The position numbers and the translations under genes are program-made. From Bradyrhizobium sp. 141 (GTDB taxonomy: Bacteria > Pseudomonadota > Alphaproteobacteria > Rhizobiales > Xanthobacteraceae): 64,000 nucleotides of DNA. The notes under the pieces are model-generated. The model saw only the letters and a program-made list of their open reading frames with translations. It did no database searches and was not told the origin of the DNA. How positions within the stretch are numbered: the stretch's first letter is position 1; each line of letters starts with the position of its first letter. The DNA lies in assembly GCF_023074055.1 (NCBI RefSeq), contig NZ_JADPKR010000087.1, positions 1 through 64,000 of the forward strand. The letters are read 5' to 3'. Positions 1 through 11,333 of the stretch are shown piece after piece.

Positions 1-133
1 AATCCCACCAACCTTGAGGCCTACCGCCCGATTGCTATCGTCCCACCGAGCCAAATAGCGCGCCCGCAACTCATAGGGTCACAAGCTCTCAGGATGACGG
101 GACTGGCAGGACGCTCGCAGAGCTTAGCCCGTC

Positions 134-829
134 TTACGGCGCCAGATAGCGCATCAGCTCCGGATTGCCCCTCACCTCCCCGGCCCCGCCTTGCAGCGCG
201 ACCCGCCCGCGGTCGAGCACATAGGCGTAGTCGGCAACGCGGAGCGCGAGGTCGAGGTGCTGCTCGACGATGATGACGGCGATTGTCTGGGCGAGCTCGA
301 TCAGGCGTTCGGTGATCTCCTCGATGACGCCGATCCAGACCCCTTCGGTCGGCTCGTCCAGCAGCAACAGTTTTGGATCGCCCAGCATGGCGCGGCCGAT
401 CGCGAGCATCTTGCGCTCGCCGCCCGACAGCGTGCCGGCGGGCTGGTCGAGGCGCTGGCCGAGCTTCGGGAAGATGGTCAGCACGCGGTCGACCGCGGAA
501 GCATCCTTGCTCGCCAGCGAGCCGACGGCCAGATTGTCGCGCACCGACAGGCGCGCGAACACCGAATGCTCCTGCGGCACGTAGCCGATGCCGGCGCGGA
601 CGCGCTCCTGGGTGGCGCGGCGGCTGATGTCGCGGCCGTCGAAGGCGACCTCGCCCTTCCACGCCGGCAGCTCGCCGACGATGGTCTTCATCAGCGTGGT
701 CTTGCCGGCGCCGTTGCGCCCGAGCACGGCGACGCCGCCGCGCCAGGGAATGCCGAGGTTGACGTCGAACAGGACCTGGCTTCTGCCATAGCCGGCGTCG
801 AGATGCTTGATGTCCAAAAATTCAGGCAC
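134..829 (-). CDS. ABC transporter ATP-binding protein, LivF/UrtE type (amide uptake)
   Basis: One of the two cytoplasmic ATPases of a branched-chain-amino-acid/urea-type (HAAT) importer. The 231-residue protein has Walker A GRNGAGKTT at residues 37-45, the signature LSGGE at 134-138 and Walker B LLLLDEP at 154-160, then a switch histidine in EQH. Its length and single nucleotide-binding domain fit LivF/UrtE. It is the last gene of a minus-strand operon that begins with an amidase, and its start overlaps the end of the preceding LivG-type gene by 8 bases, which suggests translational coupling. The amidase neighbour suggests short amides or urea as cargo rather than leucine, but that is inference; the ATPase itself does not define substrate. 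Confidence 0.9.
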   Translation of the reverse strand: MPEFLDIKHLDAGYGRSQVLFDVNLGIPWRGGVAVLGRNGAGKTTLMKTIVGELPAWKGEVAFDGRDISRRATQERVRAGIGYVPQEHSVFARLSVRDNLAVGSLASKDASAVDRVLTIFPKLGQRLDQPAGTLSGGERKMLAIGRAMLGDPKLLLLDEPTEGVWIGVIEEITERLIELAQTIAVIIVEQHLDLALRVADYAYVLDRGRVALQGGAGEVRGNPELMRYLAP

Positions 830-1556
830 GGCGCAGATAGATCTCCTGGACGGATGGGTTGGCCTGGATCTCGGACACGGTGCCTGACGCCAGCACCCGG
901 CCCTGGTCGAGCACGGTGAGGCGGTCGCAGATGTCGCGAATGAAATCGAGGTCGTGCTCGACGATAACCAACGAGCAGTGCTGCTTGATCGGCTGGAGCA
1001 ACTCGCCGGTGACGCGGCGCTCCTCCAGGCTCATGCCGCCGGTCGGCTCGTCCAGCAGCAGCAATTTCGGCTTGCCCGCCAGCGCCATCGCGATCTCCAG
1101 CCATTGCTGCTGGCCGTGCGACAGCGCGGCCGCCGCATCGAAGGCGCGGTCGGCCAGGCGAAATTGCCTCAGCATGGTCATGACCTGGTCGTGCAGCGCG
1201 CCCCGCGTGCGCGAAAACACGAGATCGAACAGCGAAGACTGGGCCTGCAGCGCGAGCAGGATGTTGTCGTAGAGCGTCAGCGACGGCAGCACGGACGTGA
1301 TCTGGAATTTCAGGCTCATGCCGGCCCGCGCCCGCTCGGTCGGCGTGAACGCGGTGATGTCGGTGTTGACGAAGGAAACTTTTCCCTGCGTCGGCACTTC
1401 GGCGCCGGCGATGCACTTCATCAGCGTGCTCTTGCCGGAGCCGTTCGGGCCGATCAGGCCGTGGAACTCGTTTTCGCCGACGGTGAGTGCGGCGCCGTCG
1501 AGCGCGGTGAGCTTGCCGAATATCTTCTTGATGCCGGCGGCTTCAAGGAGCGGCAT
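822..1556 (-). CDS. ABC transporter ATP-binding protein, LivG/UrtD type (amide uptake)
   Basis: Second ATPase of the importer, about 244 residues. Walker A GPNGSGKST lies at residues 36-44, the signature is the variant LSHGQQQ common in LivG/UrtD proteins, and Walker B is LLLLDEPTGG. I chose the ATG at 1556 because GGGAG sits about eight bases upstream and it overlaps the permease gene by only 14 bases; an in-frame ATG at 1616 would add 20 low-complexity residues and a 74-base overlap. It is tightly packed between the LivM-type permease and the LivF-type ATPase. Confidence 0.88.
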   Translation of the reverse strand: MPLLEAAGIKKIFGKLTALDGAALTVGENEFHGLIGPNGSGKSTLMKCIAGAEVPTQGKVSFVNTDITAFTPTERARAGMSLKFQITSVLPSLTLYDNILLALQAQSSLFDLVFSRTRGALHDQVMTMLRQFRLADRAFDAAAALSHGQQQWLEIAMALAGKPKLLLLDEPTGGMSLEERRVTGELLQPIKQHCSLVIVEHDLDFIRDICDRLTVLDQGRVLASGTVSEIQANPSVQEIYLRRA

Positions 1557-2649
1557 TGCGCTTCTCCCTAGCGGCGGCGCCAAAGCTCCCGACCCGCTCA
1601 CGCTCGCCGAGGACAAAGCTGATCAGGCCGAGCGGCCGGAACAGGATCACCAGCAGCAGCAGCAAGCCCAGAATGATCGGCCAGATGTCGCGATAATTGT
1701 CCGACAGCCAGAAGCTGACACCTTCGACGATAACGGCACCAATGACGGCGCCGATCAGCGTGCCGGAGCCGCCGAACAGAACGTAGAGCACCACCTGCGT
1801 CGAGACCACGACGCCGACCATGTTGGGCCAGACGAAACCTTCGTGAAAGGCATAGAGGCTGCCGGCAAGCCCGGCGACGCCGCCGCCGATAGTGAAGATG
1901 ATCGCTTTCAGGTGCTGCGCCTTGTAGCCGAAAAAAGCGATGCGCTGCTCGTTCTCGCGCAGGCCGGCGAGCGCGAGGCCGAATTGCGAACGCACCAGGA
2001 AGCGGCAGAGCAGATAGACCACGACGAGAATGCCGAGCACGAGATAGTAAAAGGACGGGCCTTCCGTGAACTCGTAACCGCCGAGCGTCATCGGCGCGAT
2101 CGAGGGGATGCCGTTCTGGCCGCCGAGATAATACCAGCCGCGCGCCAGGCGGTCGGCGGCGTAGGACCCCGTCAGCGTGCCAAGCGAAACGAAAATCACG
2201 CTGGAGGGATGCCGGCCCAGCAGCAGGAAGCCGCCCAGCAGCAGCGCGAAGGTGAGGCCGATGATGGTGCCCGCCGGCAGCACCAGGAGGATGTTGGTGA
2301 TGTCGAGGTCGCGCGCGAGCAGCGCCACGCCATAGCCGGCCGAGCCGAAGAACAGGGCCTGGCCGAAGCTCATGATGCCGGCATAGCCCCAGACCAGGTC
2401 GAACGACAGCGCGAACAGCGCCAGGATGATCACGCGCGTTGCGAACACCGTGAGATAATCCTGCAGCACCAGCGGCGCGAGCAGCGCCGCGACCAGCACG
2501 ACGCCCTCCACGATCGGCAGGACTCTTCGTCCCGCCTTGACGCGGTCCTTGGCTTGCCCCGCCGCTGCGCCTTCAGCCATCGCACCGTCCATTTCGTCGC
2601 TGGCGTCGGCAACGATGGCCTGTCTTACCACACTCATCGGCTTCAGCAT
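1543..2649 (-). CDS. ABC transporter permease, LivM/UrtC type (amide uptake)
   Basis: Integral inner-membrane permease of 368 residues. After a polar N-terminal stretch of about 40 residues there are many hydrophobic segments, with the family-typical FDLVWGYAGIMSFGQALFFG region near residue 85 and a conserved SLYAFHEGFVWP segment later, both typical of LivM/UrtC. The start at 2649 has GAGGTGGA just upstream. It lies 20 bases after the binding-protein gene and overlaps the LivG-type ATPase gene. It would pair with the LivH-type permease at 3892-4749 to form the translocation pore. Confidence 0.88.
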   Translation of the reverse strand: MLKPMSVVRQAIVADASDEMDGAMAEGAAAGQAKDRVKAGRRVLPIVEGVVLVAALLAPLVLQDYLTVFATRVIILALFALSFDLVWGYAGIMSFGQALFFGSAGYGVALLARDLDITNILLVLPAGTIIGLTFALLLGGFLLLGRHPSSVIFVSLGTLTGSYAADRLARGWYYLGGQNGIPSIAPMTLGGYEFTEGPSFYYLVLGILVVVYLLCRFLVRSQFGLALAGLRENEQRIAFFGYKAQHLKAIIFTIGGGVAGLAGSLYAFHEGFVWPNMVGVVVSTQVVLYVLFGGSGTLIGAVIGAVIVEGVSFWLSDNYRDIWPIILGLLLLLVILFRPLGLISFVLGERERVGSFGAAAREKRNAAP

Positions 2650-2669
2650 TCCACCTCAGCATTCCGCCT

Positions 2670-3887
2670 TTAGCATTCCTTGGGGTCAACCAGACCGGCG
2701 CTGCGCGCGACGATCTCGTAATTGCCGCCCTTGGCGACCGCGGTGTACATTTTCATCTTGCAGTGCCGCTTGCCCGGCACCATCTCGGCCGGTCCGCCAG
2801 GACCTTCGGCGATCTTGGCATGGTCGAGGCTTGCTGCGACCGACTCCCGGTCGATCTTGCCGGCTTCCTTCACCGCGGCTTCCCACAGCTTCAGGCCGCG
2901 ATAGGTGCCGGTGGCGGCGCTGCCGGCGGCGAACAGGAAGTTGCCCGGAAAATCTTTCTCGTAAGCGGCCTGGATCTTGGCGTCGAACGGGCTCTCCTTG
3001 GTCAGCACCTTGAAATAATCGAGACAGCTCGCAAGTCCCTCGATTTCCGCGGCCTGATTGATGTTGAGCGTGTTCTCGTCGTAATAGACGCAGGCGAGAC
3101 GCCCGCCGTTCTTGAGGAAGCCGGCTTCATAGAGCTGCTTGAAGAACGGACCGACGCCCGGCGGAATGACGGTGTTGAAGACGACGTCGACCTTGTTGGA
3201 GACGATGCGGTTGACGGTCGCGGAGAAGTCGACCTGGTCGAGCGGATAGTATTCCTCGAACACGACCTCGCCGCCGTTGGCCTCGATCACCTTGCGGGCA
3301 TAGACGTTGAGCGTGTGCGGCCAGACATAGTTGGCGCTCGGCAGCGCGAACTTCTTGCCACCGTTCTTGATCAGCCAGGGAATGAACTCGTCGCATTGCT
3401 GCGCCGGTGTCGGCCCGGTGCAGAACAGATAGGGCGTGCACTCCTTGCCCTCGTAGAGCTGCGGATAGATGTAGAGCGTCTTGCCGCGCGCCACGATCGG
3501 GTCCTTGATCGCGTTGCGCATGGACGAGGTGATGCCGCCGAGCACCATGTCGACCTTGTCGCGCTGGATCAGTTTTCGCACGTTGCCGACCGCGACGGAT
3601 TCGTTGGAGGCGGTGTCTTCGATATAGAGCTCGAGCGGACGGCCGAGCAGGCCGCCGGCGGCGTTGATCTCCTTGATCACCATCTTGGCGACATTGGCAT
3701 CGGCGTTGCCGGCATAGGCGATCGGGCCGGTGAGGTCGGTGGCGATACCGACCTTGATCGGCGCTTCGGCCGCATTGGCCCAGGGGGCCGGGATCACCCA
3801 GCTCCCGACCCCGGTTGCGACCGCACCGGAGGCAAAGGCGAAATTGGACAGAAAGCGGCGGCGTGAGAGCTGAGTGCGATCGAACAT
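2670..3887 (-). CDS. Tat-exported amide/urea ABC transporter substrate-binding protein
   Basis: Periplasmic binding protein of about 405 residues in the UrtA/AmiC (Peripla_BP_5) branch. The N terminus SRRRFLSNFAFASGA is a twin-arginine signal, followed by a hydrophobic stretch and a probable cleavage after ANAAEA. The mature part opens with VGIATDLTGPIAYAG and contains YVWPHTLN, a signature shared with urea and amide sensors rather than leucine-binding proteins. I placed the start at 3887, directly before the Tat motif and 4 bases after the LivH-type gene; the longer reading frame to 3950 overlaps that gene. Substrate is inferred from the subfamily and from the upstream amidase. Confidence 0.88.
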   Translation of the reverse strand: MFDRTQLSRRRFLSNFAFASGAVATGVGSWVIPAPWANAAEAPIKVGIATDLTGPIAYAGNADANVAKMVIKEINAAGGLLGRPLELYIEDTASNESVAVGNVRKLIQRDKVDMVLGGITSSMRNAIKDPIVARGKTLYIYPQLYEGKECTPYLFCTGPTPAQQCDEFIPWLIKNGGKKFALPSANYVWPHTLNVYARKVIEANGGEVVFEEYYPLDQVDFSATVNRIVSNKVDVVFNTVIPPGVGPFFKQLYEAGFLKNGGRLACVYYDENTLNINQAAEIEGLASCLDYFKVLTKESPFDAKIQAAYEKDFPGNFLFAAGSAATGTYRGLKLWEAAVKEAGKIDRESVAASLDHAKIAEGPGGPAEMVPGKRHCKMKMYTAVAKGGNYEIVARSAGLVDPKEC

Positions 3888-3891
3888 GTGA

Positions 3892-4749
3892 CTAAACCCC
3901 TTTTCCAGCGATGAGGCCCTGCGGGCGGAATTTGATGAAGACAATGGCAAGGACGAAGACGAGCACGTCGGCGACCACGGGTGCCATCACCCAGGGCAGC
4001 GCCGCGCTGAGCGTGCCGATGACGCCGGCGCCGGCAACCGGGCCGATGAAGGAGCCGACGCCGCCGACCATGACTGCGACAAAGCCCTGGATCAGGAAAC
4101 GCAGGCCGAGATCGGCGAACAGGCTGAACACCGGCACGATCAGCGCGCCGGCGAGGCCGGCAAGCGCGGCGCCAAAGGCAAAGGTGGCGCCGTAGATCAG
4201 CGGCGTGGAGATGCCCGAGGCGCGCGCCAGCGACGGATTCTCCAGCGTGGCCCTCACGCGCAGGCCGAAGCTGGTGCGCGACAGCAGCAAATAGCAGCCA
4301 GCCATCACCAGGAGCGTGATCACGATGATGGTGAAGCGCCAGGCCGAGATGTGCATGGCGCCGATGTCGATCGAGCCGCCGATCGGCTCGGGCACCGTGA
4401 GATAGAAGCCGCCGATCAGGCCCCGCACGGATTCGCGGATGATCAGACCCAGCGCATAGGTGCCGAGCATGGCGACGATCGGCGCGGCGTAGAATCTCCG
4501 GATGATCAGCGCCTCCAGCACGAAGCCGAGCGCGCCGACCACGAAAGGCGCTGCGACCATACCGGCCCAGATCGGCAGTCCCTTGGCATAGGCGAGATAG
4601 GTGACGTAGGCCCCGAGCAGGACGAACTCGCCTTGCGCGAAGTTGAAGATGCCCATCATGCTCGCGATGATCCCGAGCCCCAGCACGATCAGGACGATGA
4701 TCGCGCCGAAGCTCAGGATCTCGAACGCCGCGACGAACGCGTTAGCCAT
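3892..4749 (-). CDS. ABC transporter permease, LivH/UrtB type (amide uptake)
   Basis: Inner-membrane permease of 285 residues, the usual LivH size. It is hydrophobic throughout, with the family motif GIFNFAQGEFVLLGAYVTY near residues 33-52 and a C-terminal GGVGSFIGPVAGAG segment. It follows the amidase gene by 36 bases and precedes the binding-protein gene by 4 bases. The gene order amidase, LivH, binding protein, LivM, LivG, LivF indicates one transcript. The LivH and LivM genes are separated by the binding-protein gene instead of being adjacent. Confidence 0.88.
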   Translation of the reverse strand: MANAFVAAFEILSFGAIIVLIVLGLGIIASMMGIFNFAQGEFVLLGAYVTYLAYAKGLPIWAGMVAAPFVVGALGFVLEALIIRRFYAAPIVAMLGTYALGLIIRESVRGLIGGFYLTVPEPIGGSIDIGAMHISAWRFTIIVITLLVMAGCYLLLSRTSFGLRVRATLENPSLARASGISTPLIYGATFAFGAALAGLAGALIVPVFSLFADLGLRFLIQGFVAVMVGGVGSFIGPVAGAGVIGTLSAALPWVMAPVVADVLVFVLAIVFIKFRPQGLIAGKGV

Positions 4750-4785
4750 TCGATGCTGTTCCGCCCGTCCGTATCAATGCCTCTT

Positions 4786-6300
4786 TCACATCTTCTTCCA
4801 GTCGCCGATCTGCTCGAAGGCATGGGCGGCGCGGTAGATGGTGGATTCCTCGAACATGCGGCCGACCAGCATCAGGCCGACGGGCAGGCCGTCGACCATG
4901 CCGCAGGGCAGCGACATCGCGGGATGATGGGTGATGTCGAACGGCGCGGTGTTGGAGATCATCTCGAGCGCGCGGGCAACGTAATCCTCGCGGCTGGCAT
5001 TGGGCTCCGGCAGCTTTGTCGACTTCATCGGCGTGGTCGGCATCAGCAGCAGATCGTAATCGCTGAACGCCTTGTCGTAGGCTGCGGTCAGCCGTCGCGA
5101 GATGTTGAGCGCCTTGCCGTAGAAGCGCGGACCGAAATTGTTGTTGATGTAGGTGCCGAGCATCATGAACAATTTCGTGGTCTCGGACAGCGAGTCGGCT
5201 TGCCGGCGCCAGCCGCGATGGAAATCCATCAGCGAGGTCGAATAAAGATCGCCGCGGCTGAGGCCGTAGCCGTCGCCGAACATCATGGTCTGGGTCAGGC
5301 CTTCAGTGCCGATCGGGGTCCAGATTGCGCCGCCCAGAAGGTGCATCGGGATCGAGACGGTCTCGACGGTGGCGCCGAGATCCCTGAAGCGCTTTGCGGC
5401 CTCGCGCACGCTTTCATTCACCGCGGCCTCCGCGGTCGGCTGCTCAAAACCTTCCTTGACGATGCCGATCTTCATGCCCTTGACGCCCTGGCCGAGCGCC
5501 TTGGTGTACTCCTCGACCTTTGGCGACTTGATGCGCGGATCGTAACCGTCGTCGCCGGCGAGCACTTCGAGCAGCAGCGCGTTGTCGGCGACCGTCGCAG
5601 TCATCGGGCCGGTATGGTCGACATAGATCTCGATCGGCATGATCCCGGTATAGGGTACCAGGCCCCAGGTCGGCTTCATGCCGTAGATGCCGCAGAACGA
5701 GGACGGCATGCGGATCGAGCCGCCCTGATCGCCGCCGATCGCCATGTCGACCTCGCCGAGCGCGACCACGACGCCGGAGCCCGACGACGAGCCGCCGGCC
5801 GAGTAACCCATCTTGTGCGGATTGTGCACGGGCCCGTAGGAGCCGGTGTGGCTGCCGCCGGACAGGCAGAAGTGCTCGCAATGCACCTTGCCTTTGATCT
5901 CGGCACCGGCGTCCAGCATGCGCGTGACGATGGTGGCGTCGAAATCGGGCACATAGCCTTCCAGCGTCGACGAGCCGTTGGTCATGGGCACGCCGGCCAG
6001 CATGATGTTGTCTTTCAGCGCGACAGTCTTACCCTTGAGCTTGCCGCTGGCAGCGCCTTTCACGGTCGACTTGCGATACCAGGCATTGCGCGGGTTCTCC
6101 TCGGCCGAGGGCCGATAGCCCGGCGTGCGCGGATATTTCACCTCCGGCACCTCGTCCGGCATTGCGGCAACGAGATTGTAGGCCTCGATCGAGCCCTGCA
6201 TCAGGCCGCGGAACGAAGCGACATCGTCGTCGGTCAGCGAAAGACCGCACTGCTCGGCGACGCTGCGAAGTTGGGTTGGCGTGGGAAGGACAACAGTCAC
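4786..6300 (-). CDS. Amidase, Rhodococcus enantioselective/nitrile-hydratase-associated type
   Basis: Amidase-signature enzyme that hydrolyses amides to the acid and ammonia in the cytoplasm. With the GTG start at 6300 (AGGAG seven bases upstream) the protein has 504 residues. The Ser-cisSer-Lys triad is visible as K96 in ALKDN, S171 in AGGSSSGSG and S195 in GGDQGGSIR; this numbering agrees, from memory, with the Rhodococcus amidases. Strings such as IKDN/VPMTNGS, GGDQGGSIR and PFDITHHPAMSLPCG also match that subgroup, not GatA. It is the first gene of the operon and probably supplies nitrogen from imported amides. An ATG at 6411 is possible but has a low-quality N-terminal extension. Confidence 0.92.
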   Translation of the reverse strand: MTVVLPTPTQLRSVAEQCGLSLTDDDVASFRGLMQGSIEAYNLVAAMPDEVPEVKYPRTPGYRPSAEENPRNAWYRKSTVKGAASGKLKGKTVALKDNIMLAGVPMTNGSSTLEGYVPDFDATIVTRMLDAGAEIKGKVHCEHFCLSGGSHTGSYGPVHNPHKMGYSAGGSSSGSGVVVALGEVDMAIGGDQGGSIRMPSSFCGIYGMKPTWGLVPYTGIMPIEIYVDHTGPMTATVADNALLLEVLAGDDGYDPRIKSPKVEEYTKALGQGVKGMKIGIVKEGFEQPTAEAAVNESVREAAKRFRDLGATVETVSIPMHLLGGAIWTPIGTEGLTQTMMFGDGYGLSRGDLYSTSLMDFHRGWRRQADSLSETTKLFMMLGTYINNNFGPRFYGKALNISRRLTAAYDKAFSDYDLLLMPTTPMKSTKLPEPNASREDYVARALEMISNTAPFDITHHPAMSLPCGMVDGLPVGLMLVGRMFEESTIYRAAHAFEQIGDWKKM

Positions 6301-6418
6301 GGCGCTCTCCTGAAGTTTCTTGAAACGATCCCTTGAAGCGATCCCTTGGAACGGTCCTTTGGACGCGGCCGCCCCGGCGCGACGCACGCACCACCGGCCT
6401 CGCCCGAACATTCAAAAC

Positions 6419-6431
6419 GGAAATATTTTCC
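6419..6431. promoter_or_regulatory. Inverted repeat upstream of the amidase operon
   Basis: GGAAATATTTTCC: five-base perfect arms around TAT, in an AT-rich island (about 6410-6455) that stands out from the GC-rich surroundings. It lies about 120 bases upstream of the amidase start and downstream of the AmiC-like gene, so it could be part of the amidase promoter or an operator for the nearby MarR protein. No function is shown by the sequence alone. Confidence 0.35.
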
Positions 6432-6481
6432 TTTTCAAGTATTATTTTGCAATGAGGTGCGAGCGGATAGCCGCGCCGAGG

Positions 6482-7666
6482 TCAGAGCGGCTTGATCAGC
6501 TTGAAGTCGAGGCCATCGGCCGCGGCGAGATGCATCGGCATCCGCGCGTGCCCGTTGCGGACGGTGACGGGGCCGCGGGCGCCGCTGTAGACGATGTTGC
6601 GGCCGGCCGCGAGCATCGGTGCCAGCGCCAACGAACCGGCCTTGTTCGCGACCGCCTCGAGAAAGCGCAGGCCTTCGTAGCTGGATTGTCCGACCGAGCC
6701 GATTGGCGGCGCATTCGGTCCGAACATCGCGTGATAGCGGCTCTGGAAGTCGTCATTCGCGCGCGCGCCCGTGCCGGTGAAATAGCCCGAGGCACAGAAC
6801 ATGTTCTCGCTGTTGTCCGCGCCGATGCCGAGCAGCACGGTATCATCCATGGCGCCGGCAAGCCGCAGCGTGGTGCCGCCCAGGCCACACTCGCCGAAGG
6901 CGCGATTGAAGGCGCTGCTGTCGGTTCCGATCAGGGAGATCAGCACGACGTCGGGCCTCGCGGCACAAATGCGCGCCAAGTGCGGCTCGTGATTGTCCTC
7001 GCCGAGGGGAACAAACTCCTCGCCGACGACGTGGCCGCCGGTTTCCTTGATGTAGCTCTTCACCGCGCGGTGCGACTGCCAGGGCCAGACGTAGTCGCTG
7101 CCGATCAGATACCAGCGCTTGGCCTTCTTGACGTCGGCGAGCCAGTGGATCGCCGGCCGGCTCTGCCAGCGCGGCGTCTCCCCGATCGCCATCACGCCAG
7201 GCGTCCGCTCGCCGCCTTCGTAGACCGGCGTATAGATATAGGGGATCCGATGACGCGTGGTGACGTCGCGCAGGCCGACGCGGACCGCACTGGTGTGCAG
7301 GCCCACGATGAGATCGACCTCGTCAAACGCGATCGCCTGCTCGGCGCGGTTCAGGACCTCATCCAGCGGCCCGCCGGCGTCGTAGATGGACAGCTCGATC
7401 TCGCGGCCGAGGATACCACCGCGCTTGTTGATCTCGGCAACGGCGAGCCGTGCGCTGTTAGTGGCACAGGGACCCCAGACGCCAGGCGATCCGGTGCAGC
7501 AGATGAAGCCGCCGACACGCAGCTTGTTGGCACCCCGCCGCCTGAAGGAGGCGTGATCGCTCGGCGACAACGCACCATGCGCCGCCGCGGGCGACAGATT
7601 CCTGAACAGCAAGGACGGCGGCAACGCCGGGCCGCCGTGAGCCGGGAAGTTCACCGTCGCGCGCAC
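6482..7666 (-). CDS. AmiC-like cytosolic amide-sensing protein (periplasmic-binding-protein fold)
   Basis: A 394-residue protein of the UrtA/AmiC family: VGGFICCTGSPGVWGP near residue 52, then GSDYVWPWQSHRAVKSYI and a GGHVVGEEFVPLG segment, all typical of amide/urea receptors. Unlike the transporter's binding protein it has no signal peptide or Tat motif, so it should stay in the cytoplasm, as Pseudomonas AmiC does when it controls AmiR. The start is the GTG at 7666 with AGGAG five bases upstream; an ATG at 7741 lacks such a site. It is upstream of the amidase on the same strand, separated by about 180 bases, and divergent from a MarR gene. No AmiR is seen in this window. Confidence 0.75.
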   Translation of the reverse strand: MRATVNFPAHGGPALPPSLLFRNLSPAAAHGALSPSDHASFRRRGANKLRVGGFICCTGSPGVWGPCATNSARLAVAEINKRGGILGREIELSIYDAGGPLDEVLNRAEQAIAFDEVDLIVGLHTSAVRVGLRDVTTRHRIPYIYTPVYEGGERTPGVMAIGETPRWQSRPAIHWLADVKKAKRWYLIGSDYVWPWQSHRAVKSYIKETGGHVVGEEFVPLGEDNHEPHLARICAARPDVVLISLIGTDSSAFNRAFGECGLGGTTLRLAGAMDDTVLLGIGADNSENMFCASGYFTGTGARANDDFQSRYHAMFGPNAPPIGSVGQSSYEGLRFLEAVANKAGSLALAPMLAAGRNIVYSGARGPVTVRNGHARMPMHLAAADGLDFKLIKPL

Positions 7667-7760
7667 GCCAACTCCTGTCTGACACCAGACCTGAAAGCAC
7701 ATTGAGCAGGCGGCCGCGGCTTCCGCCCTTTTGTTGGGCAATGATCCTATTTTGAAAATA

Positions 7761-7772
7761 TTGAATATTCAA
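7761..7772. promoter_or_regulatory. Palindrome between AmiC-like gene and marR
   Basis: TTGAATATTCAA is a perfect 12-base palindrome, followed after two bases by a further half site TTGAA. It is central in the AT-rich intergenic stretch between the divergent AmiC-like gene (start 7666) and MarR gene (start 7846). Position and symmetry suit an operator for the dimeric MarR protein; this is inference. Confidence 0.45.
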
Positions 7773-7845
7773 CAATTGAAGTGCATATAGATGCAGCATT
7801 GATTGCAAGACATTCACTCATTTGGGTCAAGACGAAGTCTTAGCC

Positions 7846-8289
7846 GTGGCAAAACCGTCGAAAGAAAACACCCCGATCACCGAACATCTCGCCTACCTGC
7901 TCGCGCAAGCCAACCGGGAAATCAACCGGCAGCTCGAACTGCGGTTGAGCAAGGAGGGCGTGCCGGTCGAGCAATGGCGCATCCTGAAGGTGCTGTCGGA
8001 TGGCAACGGCCATTCGATGGGCGAGCTTGCGGACGCGGTGCTGCTCAACCATCCGACGCTGACCAAGATGATCGACCGCATGGTCTCGGACACGCTGGTC
8101 TACCGCGTGCAGGACCCCAACGATCGCCGCAAGGTCCTGATGTTCATCTCCGACCGCGGCAAGGTGCTGAGCAGGAAGCTCAATTCGCTCGCGGTGGACC
8201 AGGAGGAGCACATCCTGGAGAGCTACGGCGACAAGTCGACCAGCGAGCTCAAGCGGCTGTTGGAGAGCCTGATCGACAGCTCGAATTGA
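7846..8289 (+). CDS. MarR family transcriptional regulator
   Basis: Small DNA-binding regulator of about 147 residues. The winged helix-turn-helix is visible: WRILKVLSDGNGHSMGELADAVLLNHPTLTKMIDRMV then the wing DPNDRRKVLMFISDRGK, the standard MarR DxRxxR region. I prefer the GTG at 7846; a TTG at 7822 would add eight residues. The gene is divergent from the AmiC-like sensor and next to the amidase-transporter operon, so control of amide uptake and hydrolysis is the simplest guess. No ligand can be named from the sequence. Confidence 0.85.
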   Translation: MAKPSKENTPITEHLAYLLAQANREINRQLELRLSKEGVPVEQWRILKVLSDGNGHSMGELADAVLLNHPTLTKMIDRMVSDTLVYRVQDPNDRRKVLMFISDRGKVLSRKLNSLAVDQEEHILESYGDKSTSELKRLLESLIDSSN

Positions 8290-8341
8290 GCGCGCGTGTC
8301 GCGCCGTGCATCCGGGCTACGAGCACACACCACATACTCGC

Positions 8342-8446
8342 TGTCCTCGCCCGACTCGATCGGGCGATCCAGTATTCTAGAGGCGGACGTAATTGAGCCG
8401 AGGGACCGCGGCGTACTGGGTCGCCCGGCCGAGCCGGGCGACGACA
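8342..8446. repeat. Imperfect long inverted repeat (two hairpins)
   Basis: Two 36-base arms, 8342-8377 and 8411-8446, are inverted copies of each other with seven mismatches. Each arm itself contains a hairpin, for example TCGCCCGGC-CGA-GCCGGGCGA in the right arm. It occupies the gap between the convergent marR and secA genes and could end transcription from both sides. Just upstream, 8309-8321 (CATCCGGGCTACG) is a piece of the repeat type found intact at 51465-51553. Confidence 0.7.
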
Positions 8447-8492
8447 TTGGAGAATGAGGCGCCTGTGTTGCGCCTCACGCCCGCGCAGCTAA

Positions 8493-11333
<2,841 letters not shown>

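Noticed and set aside
4351..6336. 661-codon open frame opposite the amidase and LivH-type gene
   Set aside because: Composition is His/Arg/Asp-rich with no domain, and it mirrors two confident genes.
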